A stretch of DNA of 64,000 bases from Sphingopyxis witflariensis. Its GTDB lineage: Bacteria > Pseudomonadota > Alphaproteobacteria > Sphingomonadales > Sphingomonadaceae. A model generated the notes under the pieces. The model worked only from the letters and a program-made list of their open reading frames with translations, did not search any database and was not told where the DNA came from. Below, piece after piece: positions 8,521-17,101 of the stretch. The DNA lies in the NCBI RefSeq assembly GCF_002205635.1, contig NZ_NISJ01000002.1, positions 434,001 through 498,000 of the forward strand, given 5' to 3'. The position numbers and the translations under genes were made by a program. Position 1 is the first letter of the stretch. The number at the start of each line of letters is the position of its first letter.

Positions 8521-9351
8521 TCAGTTCAAAAGATCGAACAAACTCTGCCGGTTGATCTTCGCAAAGGCCGCCTGCGCGGCGTTCAGCGTCAAATCCTGCG
8601 CGTTGAGCTGCGCGATCGCGACCGACAAATTCGTGTCCTCGACCGCCGAACGTTCGTCCGCCAGCGCAATCCCCCGACTCTCCAGCCCGTCGCCGATCCG
8701 CTCGAGACGCCCCGCCGAAAGGCCAAGCGCCGCATTCTGGTCGGCGACATGGCCGATCGCCGCATTGAGCGTGGTGAGCGAGGCACCCATCGCGACCTTG
8801 TCACCCGAAGCGAGCGCGGCGGCAGCGTCGCGCAGCCCGGTCGAGAGACTATTGCCGCCCATCACAAAGGCGTCGCCCGCCGATGGCACTGGGGCGAAGC
8901 TGACGTCAGAATCAAAACGCACGACCTTGGCACTGCCCGCCGCGAACAGCGGCTCGCCATTCGAATCGCGCGTCGACGCAAGCCCGTCTATCTCGTTGGC
9001 AATCGCGCTGAGTTCGGCGGCGATCGTCGCGCGGTCGGCGGGATTCACCGAATCGCTGGTCGCCGACAGCATCAATTCGCGGGCGCGGACCAGCATATTG
9101 CCGGTCGATTTCAGCACGCCGTCGGCCTGCGAGACAAGCGCCTCGGCCGATTTGATATTGGTCGACCATGTCTTCATGCTCGCCTGCGTCTTGCCGATCG
9201 TCGCGATGCGCCGCGCCGCGACCGGGTCGTCGGACATGCGCTGGATCAGCTTGCCGCTCGATATCTGCACCATCGTGCGTTCGAGCTGGCTGGAAAGTTT
9301 CTGCTGACGCGCGATTTCGCGCGTCATGCGATTGCCCACGGCATTAATCAT
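8521..9351 (-). CDS. flgL: Hook-filament junction protein FlgL
   Basis: A 276-residue flagellin-like protein from the ATG at 9351 (MINAVGNRMTREIARQQKLS). The frame is open upstream but lies in flgK there. The N-terminal helices QISSGKLIQRMSDDPVAARRI and the C-terminal DLTLNAAQAAFAKINRQSLFDLLN are the flagellin-type D0/D1 segments. It forms the junction between FlgK and the filament. It is the last gene of the flgBCDEFGHIJKL operon, 13 bases after flgK. Confidence 0.93.
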   Translation of the reverse strand: MINAVGNRMTREIARQQKLSSQLERTMVQISSGKLIQRMSDDPVAARRIATIGKTQASMKTWSTNIKSAEALVSQADGVLKSTGNMLVRARELMLSATSDSVNPADRATIAAELSAIANEIDGLASTRDSNGEPLFAAGSAKVVRFDSDVSFAPVPSAGDAFVMGGNSLSTGLRDAAAALASGDKVAMGASLTTLNAAIGHVADQNAALGLSAGRLERIGDGLESRGIALADERSAVEDTNLSVAIAQLNAQDLTLNAAQAAFAKINRQSLFDLLN

Positions 9352-9364
9352 GATCTTTGTCTTT

Positions 9365-10696
9365 CTAGATCGAATTGAGCAATGTTTGCATGGTTTCGCG
9401 CGCGACCTGGATCGTTCGCGCCGCGGCTTGATAGGCTTGCTGGAAGCGCAGCAGTTCGGCGGCTTCCTTGTCGAGATCGACCTGGCTGACCGAATCGCGC
9501 GCCGCGGCCGATGCGTCGGCCCGCGTCGCTGCGGCGGCATCCTGCGCCCGCGCCGAAGCCGTTGCCTGCGCCTGCGTCGCCAGATGGCCCGACCAGCGGG
9601 CTTCGGGATCATTTGCCCCGCGCAGTGCCCCAAACGCCAGCATATTGCCGTTCACCGACGTCGCATTGCCGGCCGCCACCTGATTGGCCGTCAGCGGCGC
9701 GACGGTCAGCGATGCTGCTCCGCCGGTGCCGGTGAACAAGGCAGCGCCGGGGTTGCCCGTCGCGTCGAGGCCGCCCTGATGCGCGGTGTTGAGCTGGTTC
9801 GCGAATTGCGTCGCCATCGCATCGAGCCCGGCGCGCTGATCGGCGATATGATTGGCGGCCTCGGCCAGACCCGCGAGCGAGCCGGTTGTGGTGGTGAAAG
9901 GCGCACCGCCGCCGACAGTGAGCGACAGACGTCCATCGGCAGCCGTGGTCACCGCGATCGGCGTCACGACACCGCCGCCGACGAGCAGATCGCCCGAGCC
10001 ACTGACCCGGAGGGTCACGGCGCCGCGTTCGTCGAAGCTCGCCTTGACCCCGCCCTGCGCCGACAAACGGTCGAGGAGACGATCCCGCTCGTCGAGCAGA
10101 CTCGCCTCGTTGCTCGATCCCGGCCGCGCCTTGCGAAGGCCAATGTTGATTTCTTCGAGCGCCTGAAGATTGGTGTTGAACTGATCAACCTCGCTCGTCG
10201 CGGCCCCGGAAACCCCCTCGGCCATATCCGAAAGCTGGCCGGCGGCGGTCCGAAAGCCAGAGGCAACGTCATCGGCGGCCTGCAGAAACTGCGTCCGCAG
10301 CGTCTGGTTCGACGGATCGGCGGTGAGCAGATCGGCGGTGGTGAACAGCTTGGTCAGCCCGGTCTTGATGCCGTTGGTGTCGTCGCTCAGCGCGCCCTCG
10401 ACCTTGTTCATCCAGTCGAGCCGCGTCGCCGAACGTTCGGCACCGCCAAAGGAGATACGCGAATCCTCGATCAGCCAGGCATCGACCGACCGGTCGATGC
10501 CGCGGATCTCGACCCCGCCCGGCCGGATGCTGCTGCGCGTCAGCGTCGTGTCGCCGCCCGCCAGTGCTTCCATCAATTCGAGGCGGCGGCGCGCATATCC
10601 GGGCGTCTGGGCATTGGCGATATTGTCGCCGACGGTCGACAGCGCGCGCGAATAGGCTTTGAGCCCGCTATAGCCGATGCTGAGAAGATCGCTCAT
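9365..10696 (-). CDS. flgK: Hook-associated protein FlgK
   Basis: A 443-residue protein with the N-terminal rod/hook motif LLSIGYSGLKAYSRALSTVGDNIANAQTPGYARR and the C-terminal VDLDKEAAELLRFQQAYQAAARTIQVARETMQTLLNSI. FlgK is the first hook-filament junction ring. Start and flgJ stop overlap (ATGA). It is somewhat shorter than the enterobacterial protein of about 550 residues, mainly in the variable middle. Confidence 0.96.
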   Translation of the reverse strand: MSDLLSIGYSGLKAYSRALSTVGDNIANAQTPGYARRRLELMEALAGGDTTLTRSSIRPGGVEIRGIDRSVDAWLIEDSRISFGGAERSATRLDWMNKVEGALSDDTNGIKTGLTKLFTTADLLTADPSNQTLRTQFLQAADDVASGFRTAAGQLSDMAEGVSGAATSEVDQFNTNLQALEEINIGLRKARPGSSNEASLLDERDRLLDRLSAQGGVKASFDERGAVTLRVSGSGDLLVGGGVVTPIAVTTAADGRLSLTVGGGAPFTTTTGSLAGLAEAANHIADQRAGLDAMATQFANQLNTAHQGGLDATGNPGAALFTGTGGAASLTVAPLTANQVAAGNATSVNGNMLAFGALRGANDPEARWSGHLATQAQATASARAQDAAAATRADASAAARDSVSQVDLDKEAAELLRFQQAYQAAARTIQVARETMQTLLNSI

Positions 10697-10992
10697 GGCT
10701 TGCCTCCGGCGAGACCGCGGAACTGCCGGTCGACCATGTCAGCGATGCCGAACTGGCGCATCGCGGCGATGCTGTCGGCGGTGCGCGCATCGGCCATTTC
10801 GCGGAAATTTTCGGTCGCGCTCGATCCGAAGACATCCTCGCCAAGCTTGGCCTGACGCATCGACGCCATCATCTGGCGCAGGATCACGGCTTCGAAGGCT
10901 TCGGCCGCCTTGCGGAGGCCCGCATCGCCGCCACCCGCGCCCGGCGCGGGCGCCGTGGCGGATAGGGAAGAAGAAGAAATGGGGGTCGTCAT
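10693..10992 (-). CDS. flgJ: Rod-binding protein FlgJ, rod domain only
   Basis: A 99-residue protein matching only the N-terminal rod-cap domain of FlgJ: KAAEAFEAVILRQMMASMRQAKLG, then the conserved region ending GIADMVDRQF. The muramidase half of enterobacterial FlgJ is absent. A separate lytic transglycosylase gene at 17930 in the same locus probably supplies that activity. It overlaps flgI and flgK by 4 bases at each end (ATGA), so the three are tightly coupled. Confidence 0.9.
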   Translation of the reverse strand: MTTPISSSSLSATAPAPGAGGGDAGLRKAAEAFEAVILRQMMASMRQAKLGEDVFGSSATENFREMADARTADSIAAMRQFGIADMVDRQFRGLAGGKP

Positions 10993-12098
10993 ATGATTAC
11001 CAATTCTGCGGTCAGGGCGCCGGCCTGGCTCAGCGCCTCGAGGATGGCGACAAGATCGCCGGGGGGAACGCCCATGCGGTTGATCGCATCGACCAGTTCG
11101 GACAGCGACGCGGTGGGTTTTACGAGCATCACCGGACGGTAATCCTCCTTCACCTCGATCTCGCTCGACTGTTCAACCGCGGTCTCGCCGCGGCTGAAGG
11201 GCGCGGGCTGGACCACCATCGGCGATTCCTTGATCGACACGGACAATTTGCCCTGCGTCACCGCGGCGGTGCCGACGCGGACCGCGCCATTGATCACGAC
11301 CGTACCGGTGCGCGCATTGACGATCACCTTTGCGGGCGGTTCGGCACGCTGGACGCCCAGATTTTCGATCTGCGACATCAGCCGCATGCGCGTGTCACCA
11401 TTGCCGGCGGACCGGATCGCGATGCTGGCGCCGTCGATCATCGAGGCGCTGCCCGGGATCGCGAGGTTGATCGCGTCGGTCACGCGCTTGGCATTGGTGG
11501 CGTCAAACTGGTGGAGGTTGAAGGTGAGCCAGTCGCCGGTGGCAAAGCCGGTATCGACCGCGCGTTCGATCGTCGCACCGCCGGCGATCCGGCCGCTCGA
11601 CGGCACATTGACCGTCAGCTTCGACCCGTCGGCGCTGTCGATGCCGAGACCGCCGATGACGAGATTGCCCTGCACCATCGCGTAAATCTGTCCGTCGGCG
11701 CCATAAAGCGGCGCGAGGACAAGCGTCCCGCCGCGCAGGCTTTTCGACTTGCCGATTGCCGACACGGTGACGTCAAGACGCTGACCGGGCTTGGCGAAAG
11801 GCGGCAGTTCGGCGGTAATCATCACCGCCGCGGCATTTTTGAGCGCCGGATTGACCCCGGCGGGCAGAGTCAGACCAAAGCGCGACACCGCACCCTTCAT
11901 ACCCAATGTCGAATAGTCGAGGCTGTCGTCGCCCGTACCCGCGAGGCCGACGACGATGCCGTAGCCGGTGAGCTGGTTGGCGCGCAGGCCCTGGAACTGG
12001 CCCATGTCCTTGATGCGCTCGGCCGAGGCCGGCGCCGCAAAACCAAGGCTGGCCAGCAGCAACGCCAGAAGCGCGAGCAAGGTGGAACGCTGGATCAC
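10989..12098 (-). CDS. flgI: Flagellar P-ring protein FlgI
   Basis: A 369-residue protein from a GTG at 12098, preceded by GAGGAT. It has a signal peptide (STLLALLALLLASLGFAAPASA) followed by RIKDMGQFQGLRANQLTGYGIVVGLAGTGDD, the FlgI hallmark. The protein forms the periplasmic P-ring bushing around the rod. The C-terminus keeps LVDAINRMGVPPGDLVAILEALSQAGAL. Longer upstream readings would run into flgH; the chosen start gives the family's usual length. Confidence 0.95.
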   Translation of the reverse strand: MIQRSTLLALLALLLASLGFAAPASAERIKDMGQFQGLRANQLTGYGIVVGLAGTGDDSLDYSTLGMKGAVSRFGLTLPAGVNPALKNAAAVMITAELPPFAKPGQRLDVTVSAIGKSKSLRGGTLVLAPLYGADGQIYAMVQGNLVIGGLGIDSADGSKLTVNVPSSGRIAGGATIERAVDTGFATGDWLTFNLHQFDATNAKRVTDAINLAIPGSASMIDGASIAIRSAGNGDTRMRLMSQIENLGVQRAEPPAKVIVNARTGTVVINGAVRVGTAAVTQGKLSVSIKESPMVVQPAPFSRGETAVEQSSEIEVKEDYRPVMLVKPTASLSELVDAINRMGVPPGDLVAILEALSQAGALTAELVII

Positions 12099-12111
12099 TT
12101 CATTATCCTCT

Positions 12112-12780
12112 TCAGAACGGGCTGATGATCGCGAAGAAACGCTGGAGCCAGCCTTGCTGGCTGGCACGGGCGATTTCGCCCTTGCCGACGTAACGAATGT
12201 TGGCGTTGGCGACGCGGGTCGACAGGACGCGATTGTCGGGGGTGATGTCCATGGCGCGGACCAGGCCCGAAATCTGGACGCGTTCGTCACCGCGGTTGAG
12301 CGTCAGCAGCTTTTCGCCGCGCACCAGCATCGTCCCGTTGGGGAAAACCTGAGCAACGGTCACGCTGACTTCGCCCGACAGGGCGTTCGATTGCGAGGCA
12401 TCGCCCTTACCCTTGAACTGCTGGCCGCCGCCCATGCCGATGTCGCTGGGGTTGAACAGCGACAGCGGCCCGGTGGCGGGCGGCGTCAGGCCGATGCTGC
12501 CGTCGCGCTGGGTGCCCGCCGCGTTGCTTTTGGTCGCGGCGGTGCGTTCGACGAGCTGGATCGTGATGATATCGCCAACCTGCCCCGCCCGCCCGCCGGA
12601 GGTGAGCGGCGTGTAGCTGCCCTGAAAGATCGAGCCATTGGCCGGCAGCGGCGCCGAGGGCATCGGCATCGTCGCGGCAAAGGCATCGGGCACCGGTGCC
12701 TCCTTCGCAGCTGCCCCCATCGGGGCCAGCGCGACGGACAGCATCAGCAGCCCTGCGAGATCAGAGCGTCTGCGCGGCAT
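12112..12780 (-). CDS. flgH: Flagellar L-ring protein FlgH without lipobox cysteine
   Basis: A 222-residue protein with the FlgH core GSIFQGSYTPLTSGGRAGQVGDIITIQLVERTAA and C-terminal VSGLVRAMDITPDN-type region, forming the outer-membrane L-ring. The N-terminus is a signal peptide (RRRSDLAGLLMLSVALAPMGAAAKEA) with an AAA-type cleavage site but no cysteine. The whole protein contains no Cys, so it cannot be lipid-modified like typical FlgH. Its start lies 20 bases inside flgG; a later ATG at 12744 would shorten but not change this conclusion. Confidence 0.93.
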   Translation of the reverse strand: MPRRRSDLAGLLMLSVALAPMGAAAKEAPVPDAFAATMPMPSAPLPANGSIFQGSYTPLTSGGRAGQVGDIITIQLVERTAATKSNAAGTQRDGSIGLTPPATGPLSLFNPSDIGMGGGQQFKGKGDASQSNALSGEVSVTVAQVFPNGTMLVRGEKLLTLNRGDERVQISGLVRAMDITPDNRVLSTRVANANIRYVGKGEIARASQQGWLQRFFAIISPF

Positions 12781-13549
12781 TTTTCATCATTTCATCGGTG
12801 GCCTGGATCATCTTCGAATTCACCTCATAGGCACGCTGGGTCTCGATCATGTCGACGAGCTCCTCGACGACATTGACGTTTGATCCCTCGAGCATTCCGC
12901 CACGCAGGCTGCCACGGCCTTCCATATCGGCGGCGCCGACCTGCGGCGCGCCCGAAGCGGCGGTTTCGACCAGCATATTGCCGCCGATCGCCTGCAACCC
13001 GCCCGAATTGGGGAAGCGTGCAATCTCGATCCGGCCCAGTTCGGTGACCTCATTCTGCCCCGGAACGCTTGCCGAAACAGTGCCGTCGGCGCCGATCGAA
13101 ATGCCGGTGGCATCGTCGGGGATCTGGATAGCGGGGGTCAGCGGCTTGCCGTCCGAGGTCACGATCGTGCCATCCTGCGAGCGGCTGAAATTGCCGGCGC
13201 GGGTATAGCCGGTGCGCCCGTCGGGAAGCTCGACCTGAAAATAGCCGGCGCCGTCGATCGCGATGTCGAGCGCATTGCCCGTCGCCGCGAAGCTGCCCTG
13301 CGTGTCGATCCGCGCGGTGCCGCCGAGCGAGACGCCGGTGCCGAGGTTGAGCCCGGTCGCATAGCGGTTCTCGGCCGATGACGGCGCGCCCGGCGCGGTC
13401 ATCATCTGATAGCTCAGCGTTTCAAAGCTGGCGCGGTCGCGCTTGAAGCCCGTGGTGTTTACGTTGGCGAGGTTGTTGGCGATCACCTGCATCCGGAAGC
13501 CCTGGGCATCCAGACCGGTTCGCGCGACGTGCAAGGCACCGAAGCTCAT
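12761..13549 (-). CDS. flgG: Flagellar distal rod protein FlgG
   Basis: A 262-residue protein, the normal FlgG length. The N-terminus ALHVARTGLDAQGFRMQVIANNLANVNTTGFKRDRASF and the C-terminus GSNVNVVEELVDMIETQRAYEVNSKMIQATDEMM are the rod D0/D1 signatures. It forms the distal rod. It overlaps flgH and lies 12 bases after flgF. Confidence 0.97.
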   Translation of the reverse strand: MSFGALHVARTGLDAQGFRMQVIANNLANVNTTGFKRDRASFETLSYQMMTAPGAPSSAENRYATGLNLGTGVSLGGTARIDTQGSFAATGNALDIAIDGAGYFQVELPDGRTGYTRAGNFSRSQDGTIVTSDGKPLTPAIQIPDDATGISIGADGTVSASVPGQNEVTELGRIEIARFPNSGGLQAIGGNMLVETAASGAPQVGAADMEGRGSLRGGMLEGSNVNVVEELVDMIETQRAYEVNSKMIQATDEMMKNAAQTL

Positions 13550-13561
13550 GTCATATTCTCC

Positions 13562-14305
13562 TTAACGGGGCAGCTGCATCAGGTTCGCGGTCGCGCTGTC
13601 CATGTCGCGTGCGTCGCTGACGAGTTTGATTTGATTGTCCCAGCTCCGGCTCGCTTCGATCATCTCGACGAGCGCGGTGGTGGCGGCGACGTTCGATCCT
13701 TCGATCGAACGGGTGACGAGCCGCGCTTCGGGGTCGTCGGGCAAAATGCCCCCGCCCTTGACGCGGAACAGATTATCGAGGCCCTTGACGATGTCCGACC
13801 CGGTCGTGACCGCAAGCCGCAGCCGGTCGACCTCAATCGGATTTTCTGGATCGCCGCCAGCGGGAACCGCCCAGATGCGCCCTTCGGTATCGATCTTGAC
13901 CGAGTCCGATGGCGGAACGGTCACCGGGCCCTGGGTGCCCTGAACCGGATGACCGTCGCCGGTGGTGAGCAGACCGCTCGACGACAGCTGCAAATCGCCG
14001 CGCCGCGTATAGGCCTCTTCGCCATTGGGTGCCTGGACGACGAGCATCGCTTCGCCCTCCATCGCGACGTCAAGGTCGCGCCCGGTTGCGGTGATCGTAC
14101 CGGTACGCATGTCAGCGCCGATCACCTCTTCGGACGACACGGCACGGGCATCGAGCCCGCCGCCGTGCAGCCACAAAGTCTGTGCCTCGGCCAGATCGCC
14201 GCGAAAGCCGGGCGTCTGCGCATTGGCGAGATTGTTGGCGATCGCCGTCTGCCGGGCCGAGCTGCCCCGCATAGCGGAGAGGCTGGTATAGATAACGCGG
14301 TCCAT
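13562..14305 (-). CDS. flgF: Flagellar proximal rod protein FlgF
   Basis: A 247-residue rod protein: VIYTSLSAMRGSSARQTAIANNLANAQTPGFRGDLAEA at the N-terminus and GSNVAATTALVEMIEASRSWDNQIKLVSDARDMD at the C-terminus. It builds the proximal rod beneath FlgG. Position between flgE and flgG and length fit flgF. Confidence 0.95.
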   Translation of the reverse strand: MDRVIYTSLSAMRGSSARQTAIANNLANAQTPGFRGDLAEAQTLWLHGGGLDARAVSSEEVIGADMRTGTITATGRDLDVAMEGEAMLVVQAPNGEEAYTRRGDLQLSSSGLLTTGDGHPVQGTQGPVTVPPSDSVKIDTEGRIWAVPAGGDPENPIEVDRLRLAVTTGSDIVKGLDNLFRVKGGGILPDDPEARLVTRSIEGSNVAATTALVEMIEASRSWDNQIKLVSDARDMDSATANLMQLPR

Positions 14306-14340
14306 CGAAATTCTCCTGGCAGGCAGCGATCAGCGAAACG

Positions 14341-15168
14341 TCAGCGCATGCCGATGATCGTCTGGGTCAGCTGTGACGCACCCTCGATCGCCTTGGCATT
14401 GGCCTGGAAATTGCGCTGCGCCGCCATCAGCATCACCAGTTCTTCGGTGATATCGACGTTCGAGCGCTCGAGCGCGCCGGAACGCACCGCGCCCATTGCG
14501 CCGCTGCCGGGCGAATCGATTTTCGGGGCGCCGCTGTCGCCGGTCGACTGCCAATGCGCGTCGCCGGTCGGGCGCAGCCCTTCCATCGCGGGGAAGGTCG
14601 CCATCGCGATCTTGCCCATTTTCTGGTTCGACCCGTCGGCGAAGGTCGCGGTGACGAGGCCGTCGAGACCAACCGACATGTTGATCAATGCGACGTCGGG
14701 CAGGCCCGGTGCGTGCGGCGGCAGGACGAGGTCGAAAGCCCCCGCGAGCGTGCGGTTGGTGACGTCGCCATTGGCATCGACCGGCAGCAACTGCAGCGTC
14801 GCGCCCGTGGTGTCGACGACGCGGCCGTCGGGCAGCGGGGTGAAGGCGCCGTTGCGCGAATAGCTGACCGCATTGGTCGGCGGCGCGCCCTTGACGATGA
14901 ACATGCCCTCGCCGACGATCGCCATGTCGAGCGTTTTTTCGCTCGCCTCATACGACCCCTGCGTGAACTGCTGGGTGATGCCGTTCAGGCGCGTGCCCTG
15001 GCCCGCAATGGTCTTGGTCGACTGGTTCGGCGACGCGGCGAAGATATCGCCGAACTGTGCCTTGCTGCGCTTGAAGCCGACCGAACCGGCGTTGGCGATG
15101 TTGTTCGAGACGACCGACATGTCGGTCTGGGCGCCCTTGAGGCCCGAAAGCGAAGTGTAGAATGACAT
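14341..15168 (-). CDS. flgE: Flagellar hook protein FlgE, short form
   Basis: A 275-residue protein from the ATG at 15168. The N-terminus FYTSLSGLKGAQTDMSVVSNNIANAGSVGFKRSKAQFGDIF, with an internal GQGTRLNGITQQFTQGS, is hook-type, and the C-terminus SNVDITEELVMLMAAQRNFQANAKAIEGASQLTQTII is FlgE-like. FlgE polymerises into the universal joint. Enterobacterial FlgE has about 400 residues, so the outer domain insertions are largely missing here. Position directly after flgD supports flgE rather than another rod gene. Confidence 0.9.
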   Translation of the reverse strand: MSFYTSLSGLKGAQTDMSVVSNNIANAGSVGFKRSKAQFGDIFAASPNQSTKTIAGQGTRLNGITQQFTQGSYEASEKTLDMAIVGEGMFIVKGAPPTNAVSYSRNGAFTPLPDGRVVDTTGATLQLLPVDANGDVTNRTLAGAFDLVLPPHAPGLPDVALINMSVGLDGLVTATFADGSNQKMGKIAMATFPAMEGLRPTGDAHWQSTGDSGAPKIDSPGSGAMGAVRSGALERSNVDITEELVMLMAAQRNFQANAKAIEGASQLTQTIIGMR

Positions 15169-15172
15169 GAGA

Positions 15173-15487
15173 TTATCCTTCCGTGGGAGTGGGTGTCGGG
15201 GTGGGAACCGGGATTGCGCCCCCGGTCTTGATGTCCTTGAGCAATTCGGTCTGCGCCGCGATCTGCTTGGAAATTTCGGCGAGCACCGTATTGGTGTCGT
15301 TGATCCCGGCGAGGCTCGAGAATTGCGCCATCTGCGCAACCATCTGCTGGTTATCGACCGGGTTGAACGGGTCCTGCTGGCTGAGCTGCGCGGTCATCAG
15401 GCGCAGGAAATCCTGCTGGCCCATCTGGCCGCTGCTTCCCTTGGGCTGGATCACCGGGTTGGTGTTGGTTACGCCGTTGACGGCCAT
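15173..15487 (-). CDS. flgD: Hook-capping protein FlgD, minimal form
   Basis: A 104-residue protein with only the N-terminal FlgD domain (GQQDFLRLMTAQLSQQDPFNPVDNQQMVAQMAQFSSLAGI) followed by about 15 residues rich in Pro/Thr (PVPTPTPTPTEG). The C-terminal Ig-like/Tudor-like part of standard FlgD (about 230 residues) is absent. FlgD caps the growing hook. Order (flgC-flgD-flgE) and a 4-base gap to flgE make the assignment secure; the truncation looks natural because the frame ends cleanly and the operon is intact. Confidence 0.9.
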   Translation of the reverse strand: MAVNGVTNTNPVIQPKGSSGQMGQQDFLRLMTAQLSQQDPFNPVDNQQMVAQMAQFSSLAGINDTNTVLAEISKQIAAQTELLKDIKTGGAIPVPTPTPTPTEG

Positions 15488-15489
15488 GA

Positions 15490-15903
15490 TTATTGTCCCA
15501 TCCTGAGAGTTTCGTTGATCAGGCCCTTCGCGGTTTCGAGGACCTGGACATTGTTCTGATATTGACGCGCGGTTTCGACCATCTCGACCAGCTCGGCGGC
15601 GCTATCGACCGCAGCCTCCCAGACATTGCCGTCCTTGTCGGCGAGCGGATTGGTCGGATCATGCCGTTTCGATGGCGCCATTTTCGCCGCCGTCACCTGA
15701 TCGACCTGAACCGTCGCGCGGCCATAATCGTCCATCACGGTGCGGAACACGGGCTTGAGCGAGCGGAAGGCGCCCGCTTCGCTACCCGCAACCGTTCCCG
15801 CATTGGCGAGATTTGACGCGGTGGTGTTGAGCCGGACGAGCTGCGCCGACATCGCGCGGCCGCTAATGTCGAAGACAGAAAAGGACGAACCGTTCATCGT
15901 CAT
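15490..15903 (-). CDS. flgC: Flagellar proximal rod protein FlgC
   Basis: A 137-residue protein from the ATG at 15903, which overlaps the flgB stop (ATGA). VFDISGRAMSAQLVRLNTTASNLANAGTVAG and the C-terminal AAELVEMVETARQYQNNVQVLETAKGLINETLRMG are typical of FlgC. It forms part of the proximal rod with FlgB and FlgF. A second in-frame ATG six bases later is an alternative start. Confidence 0.95.
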   Translation of the reverse strand: MTMNGSSFSVFDISGRAMSAQLVRLNTTASNLANAGTVAGSEAGAFRSLKPVFRTVMDDYGRATVQVDQVTAAKMAPSKRHDPTNPLADKDGNVWEAAVDSAAELVEMVETARQYQNNVQVLETAKGLINETLRMGQ

Positions 15904-16244
15904 TCGCCCTTGATCGCGCGGGTCAGCGTGTTGACCCGGCCGCTGAGAAACGAAAGGCTCGAACGATAGGCGAGCGCATTTTCGGCGAAGGCGGTCTGCT
16001 CGGTCGCCATTTCGACCGTATTGCCATCGAGCGACGACTGGACGGGAACGCGATAAAGCACCGCTCCCTCGGTCGAGCCGCCCTGGCGCGCCAGATCGAG
16101 CGCCTTGGAAAAATCGAGGTCGCGCGCCTTGTAATTGGGCGTCGCGGCGTTGGCGATGTTCGACGCGAGCATCATCATGCGCTGGCTGCGCAACTGAAGC
16201 GCCGTCGCATGCACGCCAAAGAGTTTCTCGGATGCCATCATCAC
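15900..16244 (-). CDS. flgB: Flagellar proximal rod protein FlgB
   Basis: A 114-residue protein, first gene of the flgBCDEFGHIJKL operon. The motif ALQLRSQRMMMLASNIANAATPNYKARDLDFSKAL is the FlgB signature. It forms the base of the rod near the MS ring. A consensus sigma-54 promoter about 83 bases upstream of the start drives the operon. Confidence 0.95.
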   Translation of the reverse strand: MMMASEKLFGVHATALQLRSQRMMMLASNIANAATPNYKARDLDFSKALDLARQGGSTEGAVLYRVPVQSSLDGNTVEMATEQTAFAENALAYRSSLSFLSGRVNTLTRAIKGE

Positions 16245-16337
16245 ATTCCTTCATTTGCCGCCTGGCCGGCGACGGGCCTTCTTTCCGCTTGCCCGATCCG
16301 GCCTGACCGGCCCGAGCGTGCGGAACACAGGGAATGA

Positions 16338-16353
16338 TGCAATCGCCGTGCCA
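16338..16353 (-). promoter_or_regulatory. Sigma-54 promoter of the flgB operon
   Basis: Read on the minus strand, TGGCACG-N4-TTGCA exactly matches the -24/-12 consensus with the invariant GG and GC correctly spaced. The predicted start is near 16327, leaving an untranslated leader of about 80 bases before flgB. Activation would require an enhancer-binding protein such as the one encoded at 5447-6592. Confidence 0.85.
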
Positions 16354-16484
16354 AAATGATCTGCACGTTGATTTTCAGCGGGTTTTTCCACGAGCCCCGC
16401 GCTCGTCGCCACAGCCTCTGCGCCGCTCGTCAAAAGTTTGACGACGCCCGGCCCACGCCCGCAATATCGGCCCACAACCGCGAC

Positions 16485-16500
16485 TGGCACGCTTCCTGCT
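16485..16500 (+). promoter_or_regulatory. Sigma-54 promoter of flgA
   Basis: TGGCACG-CTTC-CTGCT keeps GG at 16486-16487 and GC at 16498-16499 with standard spacing. The predicted start near 16511 lies 28 bases before the flgA ATG. It is divergent from the flgB promoter, the two being about 130 bases apart, so one set of activator sites could serve both. Confidence 0.8.
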
Positions 16501-16538
16501 TATCGGCGGGCGACCTATTTGGACCACAGGAGATGGAC

Positions 16539-17057
16539 ATGTATCGCAAGACAAGCGCCGGGCTCGCCGCTGGCCTGCTCGCCGTCGCAATCCCCGTCGA
16601 GGCCCAGCAGGGCCATGAGGATTGGCAGCGGATCGACGCACTGACGACGATGGTCGCGCAGGCGATGGGGCGATCGGCAACCCCGATCGACCGCCGCATC
16701 AAGCTCGCTCGCTGCCCTGAACAGGCGACTGTGACCGCGATCGACGGTCAGGCGCTCGCGGTCCGTTGCCCTTCGCTCGGCTGGCGCCTGCGCGTGCCGA
16801 TGACCGGACCCGCAGCCGGATCCGCCGACGCCGCCCCCATGGCCGCCGCCCCCGCCAAGCCCAGCGGCGCCCCGGCGATCCGCCGCGGCGACAATGTCCG
16901 CGTGACGATCGAGACCGACAGCTATTCAATCAGCTATGCCGCGATCGCGACCCAGGACGGGCGCATCGGCGAAACCATCGCGCTGCGCGGTAACGACGCC
17001 AAGAGCATGTTGAGCGCCACCGTCGTTGGCCCGGGACGCGCGCGCCTCGACAATTAG
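16539..17057 (+). CDS. flgA: P-ring assembly chaperone FlgA
   Basis: A 172-residue exported protein: signal peptide (SAGLAAGLLAVAIPVEA), then a region with RRIKLARCPEQATV and VRCPSLGWRLRVPM and a C-terminal SAF-like domain (AIRRGDNVRVTIETDSYSISYAAIATQDGRIGETIALRG). FlgA assists FlgI polymerisation in the periplasm. The ATG at 16539 is chosen over 16533 because AGGAG ends at 16532, touching the earlier ATG but six bases before the later one. A terminator follows. Confidence 0.88.
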   Translation: MYRKTSAGLAAGLLAVAIPVEAQQGHEDWQRIDALTTMVAQAMGRSATPIDRRIKLARCPEQATVTAIDGQALAVRCPSLGWRLRVPMTGPAAGSADAAPMAAAPAKPSGAPAIRRGDNVRVTIETDSYSISYAAIATQDGRIGETIALRGNDAKSMLSATVVGPGRARLDN

Positions 17058-17101
17058 GCCCGCCGCAACCACGAAATATCTGCCCCGCTAATCGCGGGCC
17101 C

